Assembly: GCA_025738555.1 (NCBI GenBank)
Contig: JAOVFP010000006.1
Coordinates: 2,232,001-2,296,000, forward strand
Source of the DNA: Cyathus striatus
Lineage: Eukaryota > Basidiomycota > Agaricomycetes > Agaricales > Nidulariaceae
DNA length: 64,000 nucleotides
Direction: 5' to 3'
Shown: piece by piece, positions 54,994-64,000 of the stretch
Numbering within the stretch: position 1 is the stretch's first letter
Layout of the letters: each line of letters begins with the position of its first letter
Program-made: the position numbers and the translations under genes
Notes under the pieces: generated by a model
What the model was told of the DNA's origin: nothing
Seen by the model: the letters and a program-made list of their open reading frames with translations, nothing else
The model's database searches: none

Positions 54994-55448
54994 ATGCAGT
55001 TCAAACTCTCCATAGTTACTCTCGCTCTCGCTACCCTTGCTGCCGCCACACCCGTTGCCCGGGACAATGAATGCACCACTGGATCCCTCCAGTGCTGCAC
55101 CAGCGTTCAGTCGGCCTCCAGCTCGATTGTGTCTGTTTTGCTCGGCCTGTTGGGTATCGACGTCTCCGGCGTTACCGCTCAAGTTGGTGTTACATGCTCT
55201 CCCATCTCCGTTGTCGGTGTTGGAGGCAACTCTTGGTAAGCTTCAAGCGATACTACAACTTGTATCTTTACTGTGAGCTGACTTTCACTTTTACAGCACT
55301 GCTCAGCCTGCATGCTGCACTGACAATTCTTTCAGTAAGCTTACTACGTCGCATTTTATCAGAATTAAAGTTCTTGGATGCTAACAATTGTTTTATTACA
55401 GATGGAGTCGTCGCATTGGGCTGCACACCGATCAACCTCGGACTTTAA
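54994..55448 (+). CDS. Class I hydrophobin 1 (108 aa)
   Basis: Small secreted protein that self-assembles into amphipathic rodlet layers on hyphae and fruiting bodies. Exons 54994-55235, 55297-55334, 55402-55448. Signal peptide [20 protein letters not shown], then eight cysteines in the class I spacing C-x6-CC-x32-C-x12-C-x5-CC-x12-[39 protein letters not shown], ending TPINLGL. The 38-nt middle exon and 47-nt last exon are identical in length in all three paralogues, and intron phases are conserved. First of a tandem trio in the same orientation about 1.4 kb apart. Confidence 0.95.
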
Positions 55449-56321
55449 TTTGTGGACAGCTTGAATTTATATGTGTACTTATTGTTGAGACTGTTACAAA
55501 TTATACAAATTATGACAATCTTGCGAGGCGAATGAACTTAAGTTGACGATGATAGCTTTGAAATAACGTGGGATCTGGAAAATCAGACATTTGAAAGTTG
55601 GAACTGTCTGCTATTGTATTTTCACTTGCTTTATACTGGAGTGGTTGAGAGTCTAAGATATAAACAAAGAATCTAAACTTTCAAATGGATACATTTGGCT
55701 GCTGCAAGGCAGTTGAAAAGGGCATTGATTCACCTCTTTGCTCTTTGGCTCTACGATTCGACGTATTCTTATAGATTTGTATTTGGTTCCTTGATACGTT
55801 AGAATTTTTTGAATTCGATCACACCGTCGCCGTGAGTGAATTAAGAGAAGAGACTCGGTGTTCCGTCATTGGGTGGATAACAGTTATTTTCAGAGCTGGA
55901 ATTCACCGCAGAAGACATCCTGGCTTCATTTAAATCCCTCATGCCGGAACATAGTCATGAATGGTCCGCTGAATGTTGAACGTGGAAGGATGAACGTTCA
56001 GTGTTCTCATGATGAAAAAATTAACATGACGCAAAGAACAAGATCAGGCACTTCTCTCACAAGACAATTGCCACGCCTGCCCACACTGACCAGTAGTAGC
56101 GAATCCCTACGCGCTGTTCCAATGTCACCCTTTAAATTTTACAACAGCCTCCGAGACTCAACGCTCAGAAGCCTTCAGAAGCTTCATTTCGGTATTATAC
56201 TTGTGCGACGATAAGCGTCATGGGTAAATTCATAGCGGTTCCGTCCCTTATGACGATATGAAATGTCAAAGACATCAAATTCCAAAATGGAGCTATAACC
56301 GACGATATCCCTTCGATAACA

Positions 56322-56328
56322 TATAAAA
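56322..56328 (+). promoter_or_regulatory. TATA box of hydrophobin 2
   Basis: TATAAAA 75 bp ahead of the ATG at 56397, the same spacing as in hydrophobin 1, with the shared leader CTTCAGCTCAGAAC downstream. Confidence 0.65.
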
Positions 56329-56396
56329 ACCTCTAAGTTCCTGCATACATTCTTCAGCTCAGAACCAAGCACAGTTCCTCAGCTATCTCAACCAAC

Positions 56397-56847
56397 ATGC
56401 AGTTCAAACTCTCCACAGTTACCCTCGCTCTTGCTACCCTTGCTGCCGCCACACCCGTTGCCCGGAACAATGACGATGAGTGCACCACTGGATCACTCCA
56501 GTGCTGCAGCAGCGTTCAGTCAGCCTCCAGCTCAATTGTTTCTGTTTTGCTCGGCCTGTTGGGTATCGACGTCTCCGGCGTTACCGGTCAAGTTGGCGTC
56601 ACCTGCTCTCCTATCTCCGTTGTCGGTGTTGGAGGTAACTCTTGGTAAGCTTCGATATTACAAGTGACTTGACCGTGAGCTGACATTCACTTTTACAGCA
56701 CTGCTCAGCCCGTATGCTGCACTGGAAATTCTTTCAGTAAGCTTACTGCGTCAAATTTGTTTAGAATTATTCTTGGATGCTAACAATCATCCCATTACAG
56801 ATGGAGTCGTTGCATTGGGCTGCACACCCATCAACATCGGTCTTTAA
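56397..56847 (+). CDS. Class I hydrophobin 2 (110 aa)
   Basis: Exons 56397-56644, 56699-56736, 56801-56847, 111 codons in frame. Signal peptide [20 protein letters not shown], a slightly longer pre-domain linker (VARNNDDE), then the same eight-cysteine pattern: [38 protein letters not shown], ending TPINIGL. It is the closest paralogue of hydrophobin 1: the core [13 protein letters not shown] is identical, pointing to recent duplication or gene conversion. Confidence 0.95.
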
Positions 56848-57789
56848 TTGGTGGACAGTTTGAAATAGTTACTATACGTACTTAGCGTTATGAATTACAC
56901 AGTTTATGGAAGGCGAATAAACTATTTAACGACAGCTTATACATTATAGTAAGTGCTTTGAGGTCTCATAATAACTTTTGAAAGTTATAGTTGGGAGGAT
57001 TTACTGGTGTTACAGTTGCGCAGCAGAAGTATGACACATTGACTTTTACTACATGGGTAAATGATATAAATGAGGGCTCCGAATTTTAAATAATACCAGT
57101 GATTATATTATTAAGTATTGACTCAGTGTCGGGAATAAAAAAAAACCTGGTCCATATCTACTTAGTATTGCATAACAGTGATGCTTGCGGAGAAAATACT
57201 ACAGAACGAGCTTCCTTGATGCTTTTTCTCTATCACGACTAACCTTCACAAAATGAATTAATAAAAGAACTTGATTTTATTCCGGATCTTCAGTGAAAAT
57301 TGCTTCACTATACTACATCGTCGTGAACACGATGTCAATGAACACAGCATGCAGTACAAAAGGTACAATACCGAGCAATCCTATATATCGGTTTGTTCTC
57401 AAGGATAAAAATATGACGCAACGAAGATGTATTGTTCTCACGAGATAACGAACACGAACTAACAGGACTGACTTCTACGTAATGTTTTCCGTTGAAAACA
57501 TTCTGATATGTCAAGATTTGACAACATCCCCTGGAACTCAACGCTCAATAGCTCCATTTCACGATTTAATTTTGATCATGCTTGTTGATCGAGGTAACTC
57601 GAAGCATCAAAAGCTCCACTTCAACATGCTTTACCCTGGACGACGATGAGGCGGATAAGCATCATGCGTATATTCCCAGTCAGTTCCGTTCCCTATGACG
57701 CTATGAAATGTCAAAATCATCAAATAGCAAATAAACAGACCTGTCAAAACATCAAATACCAAAATAGAAATTCAATCCTTGAAGTGAAT

Positions 57790-57797
57790 TATAAAAA
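57790..57797 (+). promoter_or_regulatory. TATA box of hydrophobin 3
   Basis: TATAAAAA 76 bp ahead of the ATG at 57866, again followed by TTCTTCAGCTCAGAACAACA. Confidence 0.65.
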
Positions 57798-57865
57798 GGT
57801 TCATATTTCTGCGTACTTTCTTCAGCTCAGAACAACACACAAGTTCCCCAGCTATCTTAAACACC

Positions 57866-58315
57866 ATGCAGTTCAAACTCTCCGCAGTTACTCTCGCTCT
57901 CGCTACCCTTGCTGCCGCCACACCCGTTGCTCGGGACACTTGCACCACTGGATCCCTCCAGTGCTGCGACAGCGTTCAGTCAGCCTCCAGCTCAGTTGTA
58001 ACCAAGCTGTTCGGTCTATTGGGTATTGATGCCTCCGGCGTCACCGCCCTCGTTGGCGTCACTTGCTCCCCAATTTCCGTTGTCGGTGTTGGAGGCAACT
58101 CTTGGTTAGTTCTGTTTTATGTTCTAGTAAATGCACAAAGAGCTTACATTTACATCAACAGCACTGCTCAACCTGCTTGCTGCACTAACAACTCCTTTAG
58201 TATGTTTTATATCATCAGATTTGTTCTGGAATACGTGCACAACGATGCTAATCATTATTTTCTTACAGACGGCATTGTCGCATTGGGCTGCACTCCCATC
58301 AACGTCGGTGCTTAA
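57866..58315 (+). CDS. Class I hydrophobin 3 (107 aa)
   Basis: Exons 57866-58104, 58162-58199, 58269-58315. Signal peptide [20 protein letters not shown] and eight cysteines with the same spacing: [38 protein letters not shown], ending TPINVGA. It is the most diverged of the three in the hydrophobic loop (VVTKLFGLLGIDASGVTALV versus [17 protein letters not shown]), which could change assembly properties. The first intron uses a GTTAGT donor instead of GTAAGC. Confidence 0.95.
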   Translation: MQFKLSAVTLALATLAAATPVARDTCTTGSLQCCDSVQSASSSVVTKLFGLLGIDASGVTALVGVTCSPISVVGVGGNSWLVLFYVLVNAQRAYIYINSTAQPACCTNNSFSMFYIIRFVLEYVHNDANHYFLTDGIVALGCTPINVGA

Positions 58316-60195
58316 ATAGTTGTAACCGTGTACATTGTATCATTCAAGCGAGCAGTGATGTGGATGATAGTGAATATATAAAGTGCTTAGCTATAGTCCG
58401 TGTAGCGGCGTCACGATCTGAACTAAAGCTCGCTTCATACTTTGTTCATTGGTAAACTTTGGTGAGCCGTGGTGAGAAGAGCAAAGGGAGTGGCTGAATG
58501 AATTACAACACTTATGATTCAAGCAAACGTTGGCTGAACTTTTGTTTGAAATGCTTCGCGAGGACAAATGCATACTTATATCATGTAGCACCACCACAAG
58601 GCAACGTTTTCTGAAACCTGAGTGATACTTAGTAAGAAATGGCTAGTAAATTGAGTATGCGTCGTTCAAATTTTCAATGTTGAAGCTGCAGGTTGCCGCT
58701 GACGTTGAGGAATTGAACCTGTTTGAGTAAGTGTGGGAGCGCGCCTAATTCGGCACGTGGTGCTCCGATTTGGCAATCCAACACGCGAATATCCTTTCTT
58801 CAAATCTTGGTTCTTCCCTTCCATCTAACTTCCGTCTTAGTCTGTTACTTCCTTCGCTCCTTTGTTTCGTTGGCCCCATGATGCATCCAGCCCCGCTCTT
58901 CACGATTTTGTACCCTTCTGAGGAAACGGCACTCCCTGAACTAAGTCTACTGTAGCTTCTCCATATGCGTCCCTGCAAACTTCAAGTTGAAAGCAACAGA
59001 GACCTCGACTCCACTACCAGTGGAGTCGTCTCGTCTCAGCCTGGAAAGGAAACGAAGAAAAAGGCTACCTCCTTATGAGCGTGCACACAGGCCATCCGTT
59101 TGTCATGCATTTCCTCCTTGACAGCTCCCAGCCTCCCACCGCAGAGATTATTGATTTTGCACCACTTGACACTGCTGCATGATACCAAACAAAATCAACT
59201 AAGCCATATCGAACGTCTTCCACTGCGCCCCATTCCAGGCATACGACAGCTATACGCTAATATGCTTGAAACCACTGGATGCTAGTCGCATGATTAGGCT
59301 GACTAGGCTACTGTTGACGGGGCTATACCTTCCTTGCACTCTCTACTTACCATCAGTGTGATTCGGGGCACATTTAGCATCATCTGACCAAAAATTCATT
59401 ACTCTCTTGCGAGAATGGAGCACCTACTACTTCCAAACTTCTCCACCTTCGGAACGATAGAGTGACTCTCTCCTAAGTGATGTTGTGAGTAAGCTGTTCG
59501 GCTTGTGGCTGGGATAGTCGGTATTGAACTTGAAATAAATAAAAGATGGATACGACTCATATTTTACTTTCATCTGGCCGACGGATGCCCCGGTGGAGTT
59601 CCGAACTTTTTGTAATTTCCAGGAATCATTACCCTTCGGACCAACTTCGAACGGTGTATTTACCGAACACGTGGATATCGGATGAGGTAAGTTAACAGGC
59701 TGTGATACAAATCGGTGCTGAAATTGAAATTGGGGTGTCCTGGTGCCAGGTGGAATGTGTTTCTTCCACTCCACAAAATTTAGGAATCCTTCGGACGGTG
59801 TCTCCTCTTAACTCATAGAGGAATAAATTGAAAATGCAGTGATACATCTCACGATGTTCGATGTAAAGTTGAAATTAAAGGTTCACGACATAAGTCGATA
59901 GAAATCTCAGAAGGACAACCGTTCAGTGATCAAGTCATATTAGGCTTGAAGCGAAGCCCCGTACCATAAGTCGTTCTCCATTCTCCTTGTTGCTGAAACT
60001 TCGACAAACAATTGGGAGTATACATACCAAGTAAATGCCAAGAGCATCGTCACTGCGGTGTCCCAACCGAATTGCGGTAAACTTCTCATAATGTATGTTG
60101 GCGATGAAGAAGCTGATGAAGGGCACTCCTACTACTAGAGCGCTACCTTGTGGTCGAATGGAGACATTCGACGGCTCAGCAGTGGTCGTTTTTTG
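58316..60195. other. Intergenic region, nothing recognised
   Basis: About 1.9 kb with short open frames only (for example 58745-58978 and 59427-59774, minus strand). None shows a motif or family resemblance. Confidence 0.4.
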
Positions 60196-60203
60196 TATAA
60201 AAG
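60196..60203 (+). promoter_or_regulatory. TATA box of secreted-protein copy E
   Basis: TATAAAAG followed by AGGC, 62 bp upstream of the ATG at 60258. The same context precedes copy B near 5890. Confidence 0.6.
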
Positions 60204-60257
60204 AGGCTCAAAGTGTTACCCATACGCTCAGTCAACAAGACATCGTACTCTTACAAC

Positions 60258-60775
60258 ATGCAGTTCACGAATGCTTTCCTTGCTACTTCCTTCCTCGCCT
60301 TCTTCTCCACTGTTAGTGATGCCTCCGTAAACTTCTACAATTCCAAGGATGCCACTTGTGGTGGTTCTCCCAGCTTGGAATATAGGAACCTCGGATGCAA
60401 CACCTACATTAACCCCCCCGGTGGTTCGTAATTCTCCCTTTGTGTGGCTTGTAATTTTGAACTGAGAAACTTTTACTCAGACTGGTAGGGTGCCCATGTC
60501 TTCGACATCAGCGGTGATCAGCGTATCAGCATGCACAGCCAGGACAGATGTACACCTGCATCGCAGGTAGGCCAGTAGTATGGAAATACCTGCGCTAGGG
60601 CCGGAAATACGACCCTGCGCGCTCAGTTTGGATAGTTTGCTCTGGCCAGAGGCTGTGAGTTGCTTGATATATCATTGTTTTTTATAAAACTTGCTTAACG
60701 ATTTCTAGGGCTAATAGAACTAGCGCGGATGCTGAAGAGAAGCGTGCCGACGAAGACTCTGTCTCTCTGGATTAA
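60258..60775 (+). pseudogene. Small secreted Cys-containing protein, copy E (two stops and an indel)
   Basis: Fifth member of the family whose other four copies lie at 4.2-8.5 kb, here on the opposite strand. Exons 60258-60423, 60481-60654, 60709-60775 keep the family's intron positions and phases. Signal peptide MQFTNAFLATSFLAFFSTVS, then ASVNFYNSKDATCGGSPSLE, HVFDISGDQRISMHSQDRCT, and a tail ADAEEKRADEDSVSLD. Two conserved Trp codons are TAG (60486-60488 and near 60575), and two extra bases near 60620 displace the RSVWI segment. The gene cannot make the full protein as written. Promoter and splice sites are still intact, so inactivation looks recent. Confidence 0.8.
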
Positions 60776-61382
60776 ATTCCTGAGTTGGAAATCAGGTTCT
60801 ATTTCACTACTGGGTGACTCTCCACAACGTCTGGAATGATTTCCAGAGCCAGATTTCAATTCAGACTCGTTAAGCCAAGATGCCGTTGCTAAGGTACGTG
60901 AATAAGCGAAACTTTCATACTCAGCAAGACGAAGCCACCCGGTTCCAAACTTTGTTCTAGACATCGCATTTTTGCCTCTCAGATCTTCACCTCAATTTTA
61001 CTGTCCGCGGCGGCTTCTTTCCAGATGCGTTGTGGTTTATCAGACCACATTTTCAAACTCCACTCTTCGGAGTTTTCCGTCAGGAACATGTCTGCAACAG
61101 TGTCTGAAATTTTAGGCTGTTGTGGAGTCACCCATTCCGTCTGTACTTCTGTGATTTAAGAATTTTGTCTCTGTACACACTTTCCCAATGACATTCTGAC
61201 AATTTGAAATTCAGGATTTGAACTTAATCCTGTAGCATTCTTATCTATCTTTTCCTGTTCAGAATGTGAGCGTACTTGCTAATTGTATTGGAAGGTCCGG
61301 AGCTTGTCATTAAAATTCATTATGAATAAAAGGTAACTAATGCAAATAAAAAAATATCGAGAAGATAGAGGGGTACAAAATT
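60776..61382. other. Intergenic region, nothing recognised
   Basis: T-rich and AT-rich tracts, no supported gene. Confidence 0.4.
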
Positions 61383-62589
61383 TTAGACAGATGATGTAGG
61401 CCGCATTACACCTGCACTGGGCCATTCCCGTTCCACCACACCGGGCTCAGACTCGTAGAGGATACGCGACGAATTCAAGTTGGGGTAGGAGCTAGAACTA
61501 GCAAATTCAGTTGTCAGAGGACTTATTTGAGACTGAATAGATTTCTCCTGTGAACTCATTTGCAAAGTCCCAGTATGTGAGCGGGTTGGCTTGCGAGATG
61601 GCGCAGACGTTGTCGACTCGTCGGAGGATTCTTCTCCATTTCGGAATAGTCGGTAAAAATATGTCACAAGGAAGAGTAAATTGCAAACGTTAAGCGAAAC
61701 AGTGACCTGGGGCTACGTCAATAGTAGTTGTTTTAGATTTATCGCAATGCATACCTTGAAATGCGATATAACCCCTTGTGCCTGAGCGTTGTTCTTCAAT
61801 GTATACACACAATGAAGAATGCTTGTTGTTAAAACGAATATTTCGGTTGCAAAAATTGCCTGTAGTAGACGATAAAACCGCTTCTTCAATTTCATTTTCC
61901 AAAGAAGGTAGCTTGGAGCTCCTAGAAGCCAAAAATCTGCAAAGAAACTTGCTAGAAACAAATAAATAAATAGTTGTGTAAAATATTATAAGCGAAGATA
62001 CATACTTGCAAGATCAGTATACCCAGTGATGATAGACTTATCACGGCACAGAAAATCAACACCAGGACTCGGGCTGCAGAAAACCGTCTTTTGCACGACT
62101 ATTGCAATACCTATCAGTCCAAATATAACTGCAACGGCTTTCGATATGAGCAGCGACTTTCCGGTTGCGATTATACGGACAACGGTAACTGCAACGCTCA
62201 GACGTGAGGCCCTGGCAAAATATTAGAATTCTTGGCAGGTTTCTAGTGTTACACTAAACATACCATAGAGCCACCCTTGACGTTATCATAACCAAATAAA
62301 AAGAAGAAAGCCACGCAGGAGGTAATCCAAAAGCAGCTCGTAGATAGGCACCAAATAACAGTATTATGTTGATCAGCGCAAGCAAGGCCCAGAAGTCGTC
62401 CCACCATAATTGTCTGAAACGCGCGCGATATACCAAGCGAAATACGGTAGAGACAATCGCAAAGGTGTAGAGTATAATGACGATAGGCAGCAACGGAGTC
62501 CGGAATACTATGTGCATTCCACATCTATTAGGTATGCGCTCATTAGTAATGAAGGGGTAATGATGCTTACCGAGGGTTTTCCCTGCCAT
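61383..62589 (-). CDS. Fungal rhodopsin-like integral membrane protein (350 aa)
   Basis: Exons 62264-62589, 62006-62211, 61755-61951 and 61383-61706 total 351 codons in frame. Seven hydrophobic segments are plausible: VIILYTFAIVSTVFRLVY, LLALINIILLFGAYL, WLSSFYLVMITSRVALW, AVAVIFGLIGIAIVVQK, DLATSFFADFWLLGAPSYLL, LLQAIFATEIFVLTTSILHC, VTVSLNVCNLLFLVTYFY. The first loop has FRQLWWDDFWALLAL and the third helix region has WASRLSVAVTVVRII. Both are hallmarks of the fungal rhodopsin-like domain proteins abundant in mushrooms, whose ligand and signalling role are unknown. The cytoplasmic C-tail is Ser/Thr-rich. A GTAAGC..TAG sequence early in exon 1 could be an intron but is stop-free in frame and is left in. 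Confidence 0.75.
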
Positions 62590-64000
62590 GGTTGAGGATT
62601 TCTAATCAGTTAGTAGACACAGAAGACGAGCTTTAACATTGAACGCAACTCTACTTATATGTTCGTCAGCTCAGGGATATTGACATAGCCGCTTATTGGT
62701 GCTTTATACAAAGTATGCATGTGCCTGATTTTTGAAGTTTGGAATTGTGGAAGGTGCATATGTCACGAGATCAATTGAATTCAATTTCATCCTCGTGCAT
62801 GTAATATGATGCGAAGCAACATTAATGAAACCTTAGGCGATTAATTGATTGGTAGCATGGGGCCTTCGCCTGGTCAGGAGACTCAAGGGTGGCGCCGTCA
62901 TACTTACCATCAGCAAGCTATAATATATATAAGTCATGGTGCACATCCTAGCAGTGGCTTACTTACGAAGTTCTACAACCAGTAGTAATTGACCCAAAAT
63001 TGACCAGTAATATGGTACTTATTTGAGCTTGCGAGACTCGCGTGAGATATTGCCGAGAATGACATAAAGTAACACATACAGATATATGTTAACTTAACCC
63101 TTAGCTACCGCAATTGAGTAAGTTAGTTGTCTAACTAGCTGCGAGTAAGAATTAAGCTATTGGGTTCAATTGACAGATTTTGACATGGGAATCTGGCAAA
63201 GATCATCAGCTGAAACTTCAAGTTTCGGGTTTCAAAGGTGCTCATCCTTAAAGAGGACAAAAGTAGAAACTTCCCTTTGGAGTAGTGGTAGTTGATAAAG
63301 CTGGATTTCCCAGTTTTCTGCTCAGTTGTCTGCTGCTGCCTTTCTTCTCGTGTAACTTGGTTAGTAATTTGAGGTGACGAATTTAAATTATTGGGGGAGC
63401 TTGCTCTCCCTATTTGTCGCAGTTCAAGATTCACTTGCACTGGGCCAATAGGGACGGCAGCGCTGTAGCTCTCGGGCCGCGAACCATTCACAGTTCGCGG
63501 GCGGCTGGCACAATGATGGAACTTAGTTGTGAGTTAGCTCACTATGACCTCTCGCTCGAGGCCGCCGACGCTTACTGACTCTATTCGATCTCCATCGCAA
63601 TATATTCACGATGGCTGGGCTTGATCTTCAATCGGAGCTAGCTATGTGAATGGTACAAGGAGCTCAGAGGCTTTGTTGTTCCGCATTCCTCCTTGCTCCT
63701 GCACCAGGTATCACTCTCTCATGTGGTAAATACTGCGCTAACTTCTTCCTTGCTCCTGCACCAGTGTTCTATCACTATCACCAGTGGTTTTAAATTTCGG
63801 TCACCCACCCTCCCTTCTCATATTTCGATTTTAACCCATTTAGTTTACTTTATCTTGTGTACTTGTACTGCAGCCGGTAGCTTTTCCCCCATGAATGTGG
63901 GTTTTCCTGCATGAAGGTTTTGACGCACCTGAGCTTTACTAGACTACGTAGCGATTTCGATTTCTTTTTCTTTGTGTTCTCTCTTACTCCATTTCGCTCT
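62590..64000. other. Unassigned end of window
   Basis: No supported gene. A minus-strand open frame at 63135-63491 (MNGSRPESYSAAVPIGPVQV) has no recognised motif. A 17-bp direct repeat CCTTGCTCCTGCACCAG occurs at 63691-63707 and 63748-63764, 57 bp apart. Confidence 0.4.

Noticed and set aside
63135..63491. 118-codon minus-strand frame near the right end
   Set aside because: No recognised domain, and poor composition in its second half. Not enough to call a gene.

Overview
The window looks like nuclear DNA of a mushroom-forming basidiomycete (Agaricomycetes). The evidence is a tandem trio of class I hydrophobins, a small CaaX-terminated mating-pheromone precursor, dense short GT-AG introns (mostly 45-60 nt), and families typical of this group: A-T-R adenylate-forming reductases, macrofage-activating-glycoprotein-like secreted proteins, fungal rhodopsin-like membrane proteins and single-pass membrane proteins with Ser/Thr-rich ectodomains. 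Exon coordinates were worked out by hand from splice signals, reading frame and protein-family knowledge. No search was run.

Layout. 0.6-2.8 kb: a tRNA-like remnant and an O-methyltransferase. 4.2-8.5 kb: four tandem minus-strand genes of one small secreted Cys-containing family; a fifth, broken copy lies at 60.3 kb. 9.7 kb: pheromone precursor. 10-17 kb: gene-poor and repeat-rich, with a 21-bp minisatellite, a possible retrotransposon Gag piece, the 3' end of a STE6-type ABC exporter and a pair of 202-bp direct repeats. 17.4-19.2 kb: an AIM9/APH-like mitochondrial protein with altered catalytic residues. 19.4-19.8 kb: a decayed piece of an amidoligase-like gene whose complete relative is at 50.0-51.5 kb. 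21.4-24.7 kb: SRP9 and a mitochondrial 2-oxodicarboxylate carrier, divergently transcribed. 25.9-39.4 kb: membrane proteins, VPS36, a rhodanese-domain protein and an Fmp46-like protein. 40.3-44.2 kb: an NRPS-like A-T-R reductase. 44.6-53.2 kb: a Ser/Thr-rich membrane protein, a macrofage-activating-glycoprotein-like protein, a multi-pass membrane protein, the amidoligase and a membrane-anchored cupredoxin. 55-58.3 kb: three hydrophobins. 61.4-62.6 kb: a rhodopsin-like membrane protein.

How the genes relate. Conserved housekeeping genes (SRP9 for protein targeting, VPS36 for endosomal sorting, the oxodicarboxylate carrier) are interspersed with surface and secretion functions (hydrophobins, secreted Cys proteins, cupredoxin, glycoprotein) and one secondary-metabolism gene. 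I see no co-directional pathway cluster. The pheromone gene and the STE6 remnant are both pheromone-pathway genes about 6 kb apart, but no STE3 receptor was recognised.

Two patterns run through the whole window. First, at least a dozen one- or two-base frame breaks interrupt otherwise well-conserved genes, while other multi-exon genes (a 14-exon carrier, SRP9, hydrophobins, cupredoxin, rhodopsin-like) are perfectly in frame. This needs read-level checking before any gene is called dead. Second, intron structure is unusual in places: 5-nt and 7-nt microexons, two GC-AG introns, several stop-free introns of length 3n, and one 954-nt intron.
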